NCBI GenBank assembly: GCA_964020155.1
Contig: OZ026548.1
Location: 4,437,397 to 4,501,396 of the forward strand
DNA from: Chondrilla cf. caribensis
Taxonomy: Eukaryota; Porifera; Demospongiae; Chondrillida; Chondrillidae
Direction of reading: 5' to 3'
Length of the DNA: 64,000 bases
Part shown: in pieces, positions 1 to 12,700 of the stretch
How the letters are laid out: each line of letters starts with the position of its first letter
How positions within the stretch are numbered: the first letter of the stretch is position 1
The notes under the pieces: generated by a model
The model's database searches: none
Seen by the model: the letters and a program-made list of their open reading frames with translations, nothing else
What the model was told of the DNA's origin: nothing
Position numbers and translations under genes: made by a program

Positions 1-1976
<1,976 letters not shown>

Positions 1977-2030
1977 GACACACACAGAGGCATACATATG
2001 TACGTACATACACATGGAGCTCATTATGCT

Positions 2031-2262
2031 TTAAACATAAAGTGGAGGGTACACAACAACAGAGTTACTTGTAAGCATTTGACACTTGCAGACACACTGT
2101 AATAGAATTAAATCCACAGCAATAGCAGCTGGGATTGAAACCTGATCATAGCCTAGCATTAGGAAGTATTTCCATCCCTGCAATATACACTGTCTGTACA
2201 CATCTGCACCGAGGAGCAGAGGATACCCTTCTTGAAATGTGATTAGTGACAAATAAAAGAAT
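2031..2262 (-). other. exon-like open segment, unidentified
   Basis: After an acceptor-like CATTTCAAG the minus strand reads about 55 residues of ordinary composition, including GADVYRQCILQGWKYF and VDLILLQCVCK, before a possible GTAACT donor near 2073. The amino-acid mix resembles a real protein more than its surroundings do, but I cannot assign a family. I also could not chain it by phase to another exon with confidence. It may be an exon of an unrecognised minus-strand gene in 900-5100, or chance. Confidence 0.25.
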
Positions 2263-2606
2263 ATTACCGGACTGCTTCGTGAGTGGAACAACTCTCTAAC
2301 CAACACTGCATGGTGATGAGGCTGTGGATGTGTTCAATACACATACATTGTACCATTAACAGACATATATGTGTACATGCGAGTATACAATGCACTGTAA
2401 AATCAAAATAAATTAGGAACTATCTATTTGGAAGTAGAACAGACAACTGAAATACATATGACGTAATTAGCAGTTCCTACACACGTACATGTCCTACTCA
2501 ATCATACTATGGACAGACAATACACACTTACGTACATACGTATACTGTGCATATGGTATGTGACAAGGTATGAATAGTGGATTGAGGTAAAGGGTTACTG
2601 TGTACT

Positions 2607-3128
2607 TGTGGAGGGAGGGACAGGTGTACAAATCGTGGAGTGAGGGAAAGGTGTACATATTATGGAGGGAGGGACAGGTGTACATATATTGTGGAGGGAG
2701 GGACAGGTGTACATATTGTGGAGGGAGGGACAGGTGCATATATTGTGGAGGGAGGGACAGGTGTACAAATCGTGGAGGGAGGGACAGGTGTACAAATCGT
2801 GGAGTGAGGGACAGGTGTACATATATGTGGAGGGAGGGACAGGTGTACATACGTATATTGTGGAGGGAGGGACAGGTGTACATATATTGTGGAGGGAGGG
2901 ACAGGTGTACATATATTGTGGAGGGAGGGACAGGTGTACAAATCGTGGAGGGAGGGACAGGTGTACATATTATGGAGGGAGGGACAGGTGTACATATAGT
3001 GGAGGGAGGGACAGGTGTACAAATCGTGGAGGGAGGGACAGGTGTACATATTATGGAGGGAGGGGCCGGTGTACATATTGTGGAGGGAGGGACAGGTATA
3101 CACATTGTGGAGGGAGGGACAGGTGTAC
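2607..3128. repeat. G-rich minisatellite, about 27-bp unit
   Basis: About 19 tandem copies of a unit of 25-33 bp with the core GTGGAGGGAGGGACAGGTGT followed by a variable ACATAT/ACAAATC spacer. Unit lengths vary mainly in the AT spacer. All frames stay open on both strands because the unit lacks stops, which produces spurious ORFs of 100-225 residues. Confidence 0.95.
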
Positions 3129-4727
3129 AGTACATAATATTGTAGGGAAGACAAACAACTTTGTCTGGCAACTAATGAATGATTTAATATTACTAATTGA
3201 TTTTATGATACATACATACGAAAGGAGTGTTGCATGATACACATCAAATTTCAGGACGTGTCCTGTACATGCATAGGTACACACAAGTACATACGTATGT
3301 ATAGCATAATACTTACGCATGTACATAATACATACGCTAGGTACGTACAATAAAACAGGCCATCTAAATTCACCAACCCCAACAGCTGTGTTCCTGTTCC
3401 CACTCATGTCTCCAGCCCACTCAGGTTCACATACACTACATAAACTAACTGATACGATATACATACACCCTATCAAACACACCTACATACTGTACATATC
3501 ACAATACGTACACACATACATACTGTATGTGTGTACATGTAAAAGATGAATTACCTGTAGGTGGAGAGGTTAGGCTACAACATGGGTAGTTCAGCTCAAG
3601 TATCACTGTGTATGTATACCTACATGCAGTGCACATATTTGTGAACGTGCATGCATCAGCTGGATATATGAGACCCTTGTCCCACACATGGAATAACAAG
3701 CAGTGAAGCAATGGCTGAAGTCTTTGTCACACATACAAAGGCATACGTACAGTATATATGCTGAATTGCTATATATACACAAATGTACGCACATGTGTAC
3801 ACACACACACACATTTTTAATACATAAACAACACATTGACATGTACAGTGTGGTACAGGACAGTACATATGTATGTATAGAGTATACACAATACAACTAT
3901 TTGCATGTACAATGTATCAAATTAGGAAGAGTATATTGATGCAATTCCTCCAACAGTAGTGAAATCATGACGTATTCACGTACACACACACCATTCAGCT
4001 ATTCACACAATATTTCCTCCTTATAACCCTTTCCAGTATTGGGGGATGATCCAGTGTACCACCTGCAAATATCAGGCCCACACCAGTTACTTTGGAAAGG
4101 ACCACAAGATGTATTTTATTTAGACCAGAGGTTGTAATCCACACTTATTGTCCACTTTACATATGTACGTAGATATGAAGGAAATGAGTGTGTGTAACCT
4201 AAGTGCAAATAAATGCAAGTAGGGAACTAACATACATTAGTGTATGTACTATGAAAATAGGCAAAACATACTTCCGTACGCACGTACATATGGACACATG
4301 AATGTATAATTTACCCAATCTTACGTACACCAGTCATTTCTGGAGTGCAACCAGTCCGGCTACTCTGCATGACATTGTTGGTAGTTGTAGTACTTGGTAG
4401 TAAAGGTGGACTGATCTAAGTAAGTACGTACGTATGTATATCAAACCCTCTATATACGTAGACTGGGTAGTGTATAGTGGCAGCAGAAACACAATAATTG
4501 AACAGCTGGCAACTTTTAATACTTTCAAAGGTGTACATTTCCATCCAATCACCACATATTAGCAGTCACTAGATCAGTGATCAGTAGTGCCTGATATGTG
4601 TAAGTACATACAGTATGGACAGTATCTAGCATGTGTGTCTTGATGTGAGAAGAAACTGGAAATGAAACCTCACACACAAAGACACAGACACATGCACACA
4701 CACAAGAACACACACGTACAAGCTTAT

Positions 4728-4731
<4 letters not shown>
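3129..4731. other. intergenic, no recognised gene
   Basis: Sequence rich in TACGTA/CATGTA with short CA runs. Short open segments with nearby splice-like signals occur on the minus strand (around 3556-3600, 3655-3705 and 4040-4090), but phases could not be chained and no family was recognised. Confidence 0.4.

Positions 4732-4793
<62 letters not shown>
4732..4793. repeat. (CA)n microsatellite
   Basis: Pure CA dinucleotide run following a looser CA-rich stretch from about 4675. Confidence 0.95.
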
Positions 4794-4799
<6 letters not shown>

Positions 4800-5131
4800 T
4801 CAACTTCCCGGTTCTGTGTATCCTAGTAACATGCAAAGATCAAACAACAGGAAGAATTAGATGATTCATCAAGAATACTGGAAAATTGGCTGGAACTAGG
4901 ATTACATCATAATAAACCTCTTACTTTTCAAGACAAGATAACAGATCATAAGCAGCTCTGAGGCTTCAGGGAAAATTTATATTCATCTGTATCCTCACAG
5001 CAAATTAAATTGAACCAGGATATAGTGTTTTGAAATGGATTCACGCGTTGAAAGTTAAGCTGAAATCTCTTTTGTTGACACAAGTTGAATCTACAATATA
5101 TATGTATATTAACATGGCTATCACTGGCATG

Positions 5132-5134
5132 GTT

Positions 5135-5226
<92 letters not shown>
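5132..5226. repeat. (CA)n microsatellite
   Basis: CA run with a single CG interruption. It marks the left edge of a microsatellite-free island that extends past both aldolase genes to about 10 kb. Confidence 0.95.
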
Positions 5227-5228
<2 letters not shown>

Positions 5229-5266
5229 ATGGTTATTACACACTTTAACGCTCAATTAGCGATGAT

Positions 5267-5545
5267 GTGTGTTCACCGATTGCCGACTACATACAGCAGG
5301 ATACTCTCCCATCACAAAGTATCTATGACAACGCTATCATGAAGTATACAGTCGAGCTGCTGTATATTATGCAAACAAACTCGTTTGTGATGCGACACAA
5401 CTACTTGAAGCGGTTTATGTCATCGTTCGTCCGGGCTAGTCGAAAAGCCTCTATTGCACATCGTGCAGCCTTCTGCGCGTGTGGAACGGAGAAACAAATT
5501 CAAAAAATGCATGAAGACGGTCAACTTTATTCCTTCGTCCTCTAG
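5267..5545 (+). CDS. hypothetical small ORF, 92 residues
   Basis: An ATG-initiated frame with non-repetitive amino-acid composition: tyrosine- and isoleucine-containing first half, then a basic segment (VRASRKASIAHR) with a CAC pair, ending in a TAG. I recognise no family. It lies in sequence free of the CA and TACGTA repeats that dominate the neighbourhood, which is why it is listed. It could be a real small gene, an exon of a longer plus-strand gene, or a chance frame. No promoter or polyadenylation signal was identified. Confidence 0.3.
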   Translation: MCSPIADYIQQDTLPSQSIYDNAIMKYTVELLYIMQTNSFVMRHNYLKRFMSSFVRASRKASIAHRAAFCACGTEKQIQKMHEDGQLYSFVL

Positions 5546-6642
5546 GCTGTTATTGCGTGAATCCCGCACGAATCGCACCGAGCATGGTCATAAAGAACTA
5601 GCCCCTACCAATCACCATATACAGCACCGATAGCTACATTACGAGACCGACTCACGTACCTAGTAAGACAAGATCCTCGTTTAGACCGTTCTTGGGAAAT
5701 CTGTATTCTATGACTCTGCTCCCCAGCTTTCGCTGTTCGGTGACTACAGTTCGTACTACTTCCATATCCTCTCTACTCCAGTGAATCAAGAAAATCACAA
5801 ATGAATTATGTTCCTGTTCTCAGGATTAAATTTGTAGTTACGCGCCCACTTCCCAGCAACACACAATTTCAAATCTCGGATATCTCCGTTTTCACTTACG
5901 ACATTCCGTTTTACGAAATAAATTCCAAATCAAATCTACGCACATTCTTGATTACACGGTCGGTAATAGCGGATACTCCCTGCTACAGATCATAAAGAGC
6001 ACGACGCTACGATTAGCGGAGCATGCTTAAGATAGGTGTTAAGGCGGACATTCCATCATAGATAATCAGGGTACATCTGTAATTCCATATTTACTAGTCT
6101 ACTCGATTCAGTCATTGGTCAGCTGTTGAGATCTCACTATGCATGATTAGGGCTACCCGAGACCATCCAGTCATGCACATGTTAGCCAGACAAGAGAAGT
6201 ACAACCCTTACAGCCTAAATAATGCAAGTTTGTATTCATGTTTGCTAATGTAACTTTATCATAGTAGACGTTTCTGAAACATTAACCAGACAGCAAAGCA
6301 TAAATGAACAATGATCATAATTTAAAAAAATATTCAACAGTTCCTATAATTAATTAATATGAGATTGATTTATAAAAATAGTTTAACACCGCACTACTTT
6401 TAGTAAGGATATATCAATAATCCCCAATCAGACTGTGTGTCTGTGATTCATCACTCATGTACAAGTTTATAAATTATCTGTGAAAGGTAGACAAAAACCA
6501 TCCTATTGATGAAACAATTTAACAACATATTAATACAGTTAATCAGCTATTCATAAGTTGTAGTAGTAAAATAAATATAATGTACATAACATTATATACA
6601 CAAAGTAGTACTACTTGTGGCAGCCCATATTAATCGTGTACT
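5546..6642. other. intergenic, no recognised gene
   Basis: AT-rich, low-repeat sequence downstream of the first aldolase. The only other sizeable frame, 5801-5995 on the plus strand, has no recognisable motif. Confidence 0.5.
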
Positions 6643-7674
6643 TTATTCTTCAACATATTTTCCTTGCGAAGCTAGCCCATTGTATTTGGCTCTCAGAAGA
6701 AACTTCTCCTGAGCCACTTTCACATTACCCTTCTTCCCCTGCCAAGCTGCCAACAAACTTCCCTGTAGGGCCCGACCGTAGCAGAATGTAAGAGCCCAGG
6801 GCTTCTTAGCATCAACCTTGTTGATGGCATTCAACTTAACTGTGGCGGCATCCTCTGAAAGTCCCCCAGAGAGGAATCCAACGCCAGCTACTGACACAGG
6901 GACTGTTTCCTGGAGAACGTGAACTGTGGCAGCTGCTATCTGTTCGACTGTGTATTGCTTGGCACAGCTGAAACCCGGTTGAACAATACTGGTCTTCAGT
7001 ACTGTCCCTTCCAAGTAGACGTGATGGTCAAGAAGGGCTTTGTACGTGGCAGAAAGCACACGTTCACAAACACTCACGGATTCTTCAAGCGTGTGGGTGC
7101 CCTCCATCGAGATATCTGGTTCCACAATGGGAACAAGTCCTCCAGCTTGACATATACTGGCATAGCGTGCAAGAGTGTTGGCATTCTCCTGTATGGCTAG
7201 ATTGGACGGCACCAGCTTGTCAGCATCAATACGAAACGCACACCTCCATTTTGCAAATTTGCAACCTTCCTTGACAAAGTGCTCCACTCTTTCAGCTAGA
7301 TTGTCCAGACCTTGAGTTGAAGTTTCACTATTAGTCCCAGCCAAAGGCACAAGCCCCTTATCCAAAGTAACGCCAGGGATGATGCCCTTCTCCTGCAACA
7401 AACGCATAAAGGGTACTCCGTCTTCCGTTTTCTGATACACGGTTTCGTGATAGAGGATAACACCACTAATGCTCTCGGCCACCTTCTTATCCGTAGTGAA
7501 GAGCACTTCACGGAGAGCACGACGGTTATCTTCTGTATTCTCAATACCAACTTTAGCAAATCTACTGCTCATGGTCTCTACGGGTTCGTCTGCAGCCAAA
7601 ATTCCTTTCCCCGGTGAAACCATTGCATTAGCTGTTTCCGCTAATTCTTTTCTTTGTACCCCACTCAGTGCCAT
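6643..7674 (-). CDS. ALDO: class I fructose-bisphosphate aldolase, short-tailed paralogue
   Basis: A single uninterrupted 343-residue frame from an ATG. Class I aldolase splits fructose 1,6-bisphosphate into dihydroxyacetone phosphate and glyceraldehyde 3-phosphate in cytosolic glycolysis. Visible landmarks: ILAADE near residue 25 with the catalytic Asp, LDKG, FAKWR with the active-site Lys, VEPD, the Schiff-base lysine in VYLEGTVLK, FLSGG and the phosphate-binding Arg in YGRALQ. It differs from its neighbour at 8410-9495 in two ways: VEPE is VEPD, and the protein stops at GKYVEE, so the usual 18-20 residue C-terminal tail with the terminal tyrosine is missing. It is intronless and in tandem with the second copy. 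The stop codon lies inside an AATAAA (6642-6647). Identity is sure; the catalytic consequence of the missing tail is inference. Confidence 0.97.
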   Translation of the reverse strand: MALSGVQRKELAETANAMVSPGKGILAADEPVETMSSRFAKVGIENTEDNRRALREVLFTTDKKVAESISGVILYHETVYQKTEDGVPFMRLLQEKGIIPGVTLDKGLVPLAGTNSETSTQGLDNLAERVEHFVKEGCKFAKWRCAFRIDADKLVPSNLAIQENANTLARYASICQAGGLVPIVEPDISMEGTHTLEESVSVCERVLSATYKALLDHHVYLEGTVLKTSIVQPGFSCAKQYTVEQIAAATVHVLQETVPVSVAGVGFLSGGLSEDAATVKLNAINKVDAKKPWALTFCYGRALQGSLLAAWQGKKGNVKVAQEKFLLRAKYNGLASQGKYVEE

Positions 7675-8409
7675 ACCGTCGAGTACGAGATGCCGAATAA
7701 AACTGTTTACTTTAGCTGTATCTGAGAGCTGGACGAAGGTATTTTACTACGTAGATACAGGATCGTTATGGTCTAGCTGGCTAGATTTTTCAGCAAACTA
7801 AGGCCTATAGGGCGTCAAATCGAGGCGCCACAATACCTGATCATGGCTGACTATATTTTTACGAACTGATGCATTCTTACAATGTAATAATTATTATTCT
7901 GCACTGGCATACGTACCTTTGAATTCCAGTGATGGGTGTACCAGCCCCTGTCATAGTTCGAGGTGTTTGCCATAAGCTATGGTAGGCATAGTGAACATAA
8001 CCCAAGGGATGACCCAAGTGTACATGGCTACATGGATGGATCCGTATTGCACTATTAGAGCCGGACACAGCGAAAATGGCAAGAGTATGTGATTTTTATG
8101 CGATACTTCAGTGTTCATCAGTAATGGCAGTAGACGATCTGTTAACCACTGTTTTCAACTACAAACCACCTACATACAGGTATAAGTTATATGATTCGTT
8201 AATGAGTATCTTTCGGAACACAAGGTTGACCATTTATTTTGTACTTTACATTTCTACATTCAACCAGAGGTGATTAGCAAATGTCACTCTCCATTAACTT
8301 CTAACTGCACAGTTGGAATGATTATTCAATCATATGACATGTAATAATGATTTGAAGCCACACAGATGATTATTCAGACTATTCACATGACTGTCAGTGA
8401 TTGCTAAAT
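7675..8409. other. spacer between aldolase paralogues
   Basis: About 735 bp, presumed to hold the promoter of the short-tailed aldolase and the 3' end of the full-length one. No open frame with recognisable content and no microsatellite was seen. Confidence 0.6.
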
Positions 8410-9495
8410 CTAATACTGATGATCGGCCACAAACAAGCTACGATCAGCTTCACCAGCTGCTTCCTCCCCCTCATACTTTCCTAGAGCGGCCAGACCATTG
8501 CACTTGGCTCTGAAGATGAGCACGTCTTGAGCTGCTTTGACGTTTTCAGTCTTTCCCTTCCAAGTATCCAACACGCTGGCTTGAAGGGCTCGACCGTACG
8601 AGAAGGTCAAGGCCCAAGGTTTGACTGCCTCGAACTTGTTGATGGCATTGAGGTGCGTTGTGGCCACTATTTCTGACTGTCCACCAGAGAGGAAGGTCAC
8701 CCCAGGTACGGCTACAGGGATGGTCCTCTGGAACACTCTGATGGTTGCTTCTGCGACTTGTTCGGGAGTGTACTTCTTGGGACATGTGTATCCCGGCAGT
8801 ACCATGTTGGGCTTCAGGAGAGAACCTTCCAGGTAAACGTGATGGTCCATGAGAGCCTTGTAGGTGGCGGAGAGAACACGCTCGCATACATCAATGCACT
8901 GTTCAAGGGTGTGGTCCCCGTCAACCAATACTTCTGGTTCAACAATTGGGACCAGTCCTCCAGCTTGACAGATACTAGCGTAACGAGCAAGAACATTGGC
9001 ATTCTCTTTTACAGCTAGCTCAGAAGGCATCCCTTGTCCAATCTTCAACACACACCTCCACTTGGCAAATCTGCAACCTTCTTTATAATATTCCTCGATC
9101 CTCTTAGCTAGGTCATCAAGTCCCTGCGTTGTGGTCTCCTCGTTCGTCCCGGCCAGCTTCACAACACCTTTGTCTAATTTTATCCCTGGGATGATGCCTT
9201 TATCCTGGATCAGCTTCATAAAGGAAGTACCATCCTTAGCTTTCTGGAACACCGTCTCGTGGAAGAGAATGACAGCGCTAATATTCTGTGCCACCACTTT
9301 ATCCGTGGTGAAGAGGAGCTCGCGATATGCACGACGGTTCTCCTCCGTGTTTTCAAGACCGATATTGGCCAGTCGTTTTCCCATTGTTCCGACACTCTCG
9401 TCTGCAGCAAGAATTCCTTTACCAGGGGCAACGATGCTCTTGGCCACCTTCACCAGGTCTGCTTTCTGATTATCGGTCAACCACGTTCCCGACAT
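8410..9495 (-). CDS. ALDO: class I fructose-bisphosphate aldolase, full length
   Basis: A 361-residue intronless frame; the ATG at 9495 gives the family's usual length and an N-terminus of normal type. The frame is open further upstream (to 9549) but without another ATG. All expected class I features are present: [26 protein letters not shown], the Schiff-base lysine in [19 protein letters not shown] and YGRALQ. The C-terminus ends in DHQY, keeping the terminal tyrosine of vertebrate muscle-type enzymes. It acts in cytosolic glycolysis and gluconeogenesis. It lies head to head with the DDX21-like gene (about 180-225 bp between start codons) and in tandem with the short-tailed paralogue at 6643-7674, so this copy is the better candidate for the main housekeeping enzyme. 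Confidence 0.98.
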   Translation of the reverse strand: MSGTWLTDNQKADLVKVAKSIVAPGKGILAADESVGTMGKRLANIGLENTEENRRAYRELLFTTDKVVAQNISAVILFHETVFQKAKDGTSFMKLIQDKGIIPGIKLDKGVVKLAGTNEETTTQGLDDLAKRIEEYYKEGCRFAKWRCVLKIGQGMPSELAVKENANVLARYASICQAGGLVPIVEPEVLVDGDHTLEQCIDVCERVLSATYKALMDHHVYLEGSLLKPNMVLPGYTCPKKYTPEQVAEATIRVFQRTIPVAVPGVTFLSGGQSEIVATTHLNAINKFEAVKPWALTFSYGRALQASVLDTWKGKTENVKAAQDVLIFRAKCNGLAALGKYEGEEAAGEADRSLFVADHQY

Positions 9496-9674
9496 TTCCA
9501 ATTTTTCCGCTGAATTCGAGGAGCTCAAAGAATCACTGACAGTCGTCAAGCTGCTGAAGACCTTTGTAACCGGATGCTAACCTTTCTATTTTCTTGTGGT
9601 CCCGCCTCTTGGCTGCCAGGGTTTTCCTCCCGTTCAGCCAACACACGTGGTCGACTCATCCTCGTGTTCGGACG
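9496..9674. promoter_or_regulatory. divergent promoter interval, aldolase / DDX21-like
   Basis: Only about 180 bp (225 bp if the helicase starts at its second in-frame ATG) separates the two divergent start codons. It is CpG-containing and repeat-free, unlike most noncoding sequence here. No TATA box was recognised. A shared bidirectional promoter is inferred from geometry alone. Confidence 0.5.
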
Positions 9675-9719
9675 ATGAGACGTTGTTGTAGCGAGGTATT
9701 AACAAGGTTTATTCGTACA

Positions 9720-12700
9720 ATGCCCAAAAGAACATACAGTGGTCAAGGTGTCCCTGAAGTAGACAAAGTGAGTCTGAAGCTAATCTTTCATGTTGCGCAC
9801 GAAACAGGTACTTTGTCTCGTAGTGGATCGTCTTGCTCAACGTAAAGCGAGAGTTAACGCTCGTTTTGAGGTGTGGTCGTAGACTCTACATCCCTGTGTA
9901 CGTGAGATACGATGAATTTATTGAATGTGCTTTGCGAATGTACACCAGCAATGGAGTAACTTGTGTGTAATATGTTAACACTGATAAATTCAAGAGAAGT
10001 ACATTACTTTATGGAGGTCAGTAGAGGTTTAGATGTCCAAACCCTATTAATCTTCTTGCTCTATACCATGTAAGGTTTAGGTAGTAACTAAATTGTCTGT
10101 GGATGCCTCTGCTTCTAGTCTTTTAATCTAGTGGCCACCCTAATCTCGTCTAACCAGGCTGCAAGTGTAAGTGATGTGCATCTGGTGAGCGGTGGTTTGT
10201 TTCCACAGACTAGGACTATCCCAGATTGAATTTGTCACTCCATCCTCTTCCACGTAGCTCATAAATACATAAAATACTTATGTGGATATGTTTAGGAGTG
10301 GTGCATTTGATTTCTGATTCCCTCCTCTGCTTGTACTAGCATTACTTGTTCTGTATATCCTGTAGTCTTCAAGTCGTGAAGTCAACGGTAAAAGATTCAA
10401 AGCTAATCTCATTACGGAAGAAAATGTAAGTATGCATGCGTGCATATGTGCACATGCATATAGAGTCAAATGTGTCTGTATGTACCTTCTTATGGTACTC
10501 TAGGCTCAAATGTTTGTAAGTCGAACCATCAGGATGCTCATTGTTAGTACTAGTACAACTGTGATTTCTCCTAAATAATTGTAAGCTCACCTGCCTCCGG
10601 TCTGCCTGTACCTCTATGCACTAAACTAGCATTGTATTTTTATGCTAATACAATATGTCTTACTGGAGAAACACTCTGTAAACCACAGTATTAATATTGT
10701 CTACTGTGGATCAATCTTAAGGAATACATATTGACCGTTGCAGCAATAATGTTTGTTCTGAAGTAATAAAGTGGTCATTGCCATGCCCTGGTCATGGTGT
10801 GAAGCATGTGAACTGAACTGGTGTGTTTGAAAAAGGGGACGTGATAAATGGATTCGAATAATTGAAACCAGGCCATAACATGTACTCCATAGCATGATTA
10901 CAAGCATACATATGTATGAACTATGAGCACATGGTATGTTTGTACTTAAGAATGCCGCAGTAACAAACTGGACTTTGTGTGTTTGCGTCTCTGGTGTGTA
11001 TTTACACGTATGCATCTCTACTTGCTATTGGTCCTGTTGGTACTGTCTAGGTGTTGAGTAGTGTGAGCAAGGATGGCAAAGAACTCAAGGCCAATGGGTT
11101 TGCATGGAAGAATGCGATGACTGTACAAAAGCCTATCAATGGCCTCAAGAAACGCATGAAAAATGGAATGTCGTCAACAAACGGTTCTCCTGTGAGAATG
11201 CTGTCCACTGGTAAACCTGTAGAGGAGAACGAGGAGTTGTATCAGATGGAAAATGACCTAGGGGTCGCATCTGAGGAGAACGTTGTGAAGGGACGTCTAA
11301 AAGACTTCAGAATTTCAAAGACAACCCGCCACAAGTTGAAAGGTTGGTATTGGCAACCTTGTACATACAAAGCTCTGGTTGTGGTTATTGTAGCACACGT
11401 GCAATATGTATTCCCTACCTCAAGTATCAGTTTCACACATGTCATAGTAAATACATATGTATGTACGTATGGAAGGTTATAACTACATGTGTAGGTGGTA
11501 GCTGCTTGTGTGGGTGGTAGCTACATACGTATGTCATGGGAATTACATATGGTGGGAGCTACATATGTTGCGTTGGCTTCATATGTCTGTGGGTGGGAGC
11601 TACATGTGAATTTTATAGCTACATGTGTAGGTGGTAACTACGTACTGTACATATGTGGGTGCGAGCTAGATACGTACGTATGCTATGGCAGCTACAAACT
11701 ACTCCTGGATATATGGCTCTCATGCCCAATGTAAACTAAATCGATGTGTGAGAAAAGTGAAGTGGTGAGTGGTTGATTACAGAACCAACCAAGACCTCAA
11801 CGAGCACTCTGTGATCTAGTTAATGTGGAGGCATTTTAGAGCCTATCTGAGGGATTTTATCAACTGCAAATTAGACAATTGATGTATCTCGCATTGTCAC
11901 TCACACTTTGCATCCTATATAGCTGTGTACTTATGTGACATTATAGAAGGCATACTTGGTAAATTGTACTGGAGCTGTAAATCTAAATCCTTAAAATTAA
12001 ATATCAAAAAACCGAGATTCTTTCTTTATTTGCAGAATGTAATTATTTTATTATATCCTCAAAATTAAATATCAAAAGATTGAGTTTCCTTATTTTCTTT
12101 ATTTGCACAATGGTGTCATCGCATTACATCATATCCTTCTGTTACTAAAATTAATATTACCCTGAGCATGTGTTGCATGTGCTACCTGTGGTGTCAAGGT
12201 TAAAAGGTTAATGAACAATAGGATAGTATTAGTACTAGTTATGTAGGAATGTTTGTAATGTACAACGTGCATATATACATATGTATTGTGTTCTATTATT
12301 TGTGGTGTTTTGGGGGATTGTTCTCTTGCCATGACAATTCATAACTCACCTCTGACCTTTGAACCCACATCACAACAACCTCCATGACAATTACAAACGT
12401 GTACTTACGCTCATGAGTGGAATGTGAGTCATGAATTGAATGACATTTTAAGCTCTTATGTACAGCCGTGCCTGCTTATTTTACCAGTGTTTTCCTCCAA
12501 ATTCCTGGTTCAGGTTACAGTGAATTCCCAACGTAGTGAAACTGTTTTCTGTGTCCGCTGACTTTCATTATGAGAAGGTTCAACTGTACATGCACACATT
12601 TGAGTTAAGAAAGCATCACTGGATATTACGCCAACCAGCTGATAAGACCAAAGTCTGTATCAGCTGTGGGACCGAAGTCCTATTGAGATGGCAACCAGTG

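Noticed and set aside
2494..3237. Repetitive ORFs up to 225 residues on both strands of the G-rich minisatellite
   Set aside because: Every frame is open because the repeat unit lacks stops. There is no start context, conserved motif or splice structure, and both strands behave alike.
6643..9495. Horizontal transfer or bacterial origin for the intronless aldolases
   Set aside because: Both are clearly animal-type class I enzymes by motif; lack of introns is better explained by retroposition or intron loss.
6919..9513. Plus-strand and alternate-frame ORFs across both aldolases
   Set aside because: They are shadows of the highly conserved minus-strand coding frames and show no independent motifs.
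9496..9549. 18-residue N-terminal extension of the full-length aldolase
   Set aside because: It would start at TTG, and the ATG at 9495 gives the normal family length.
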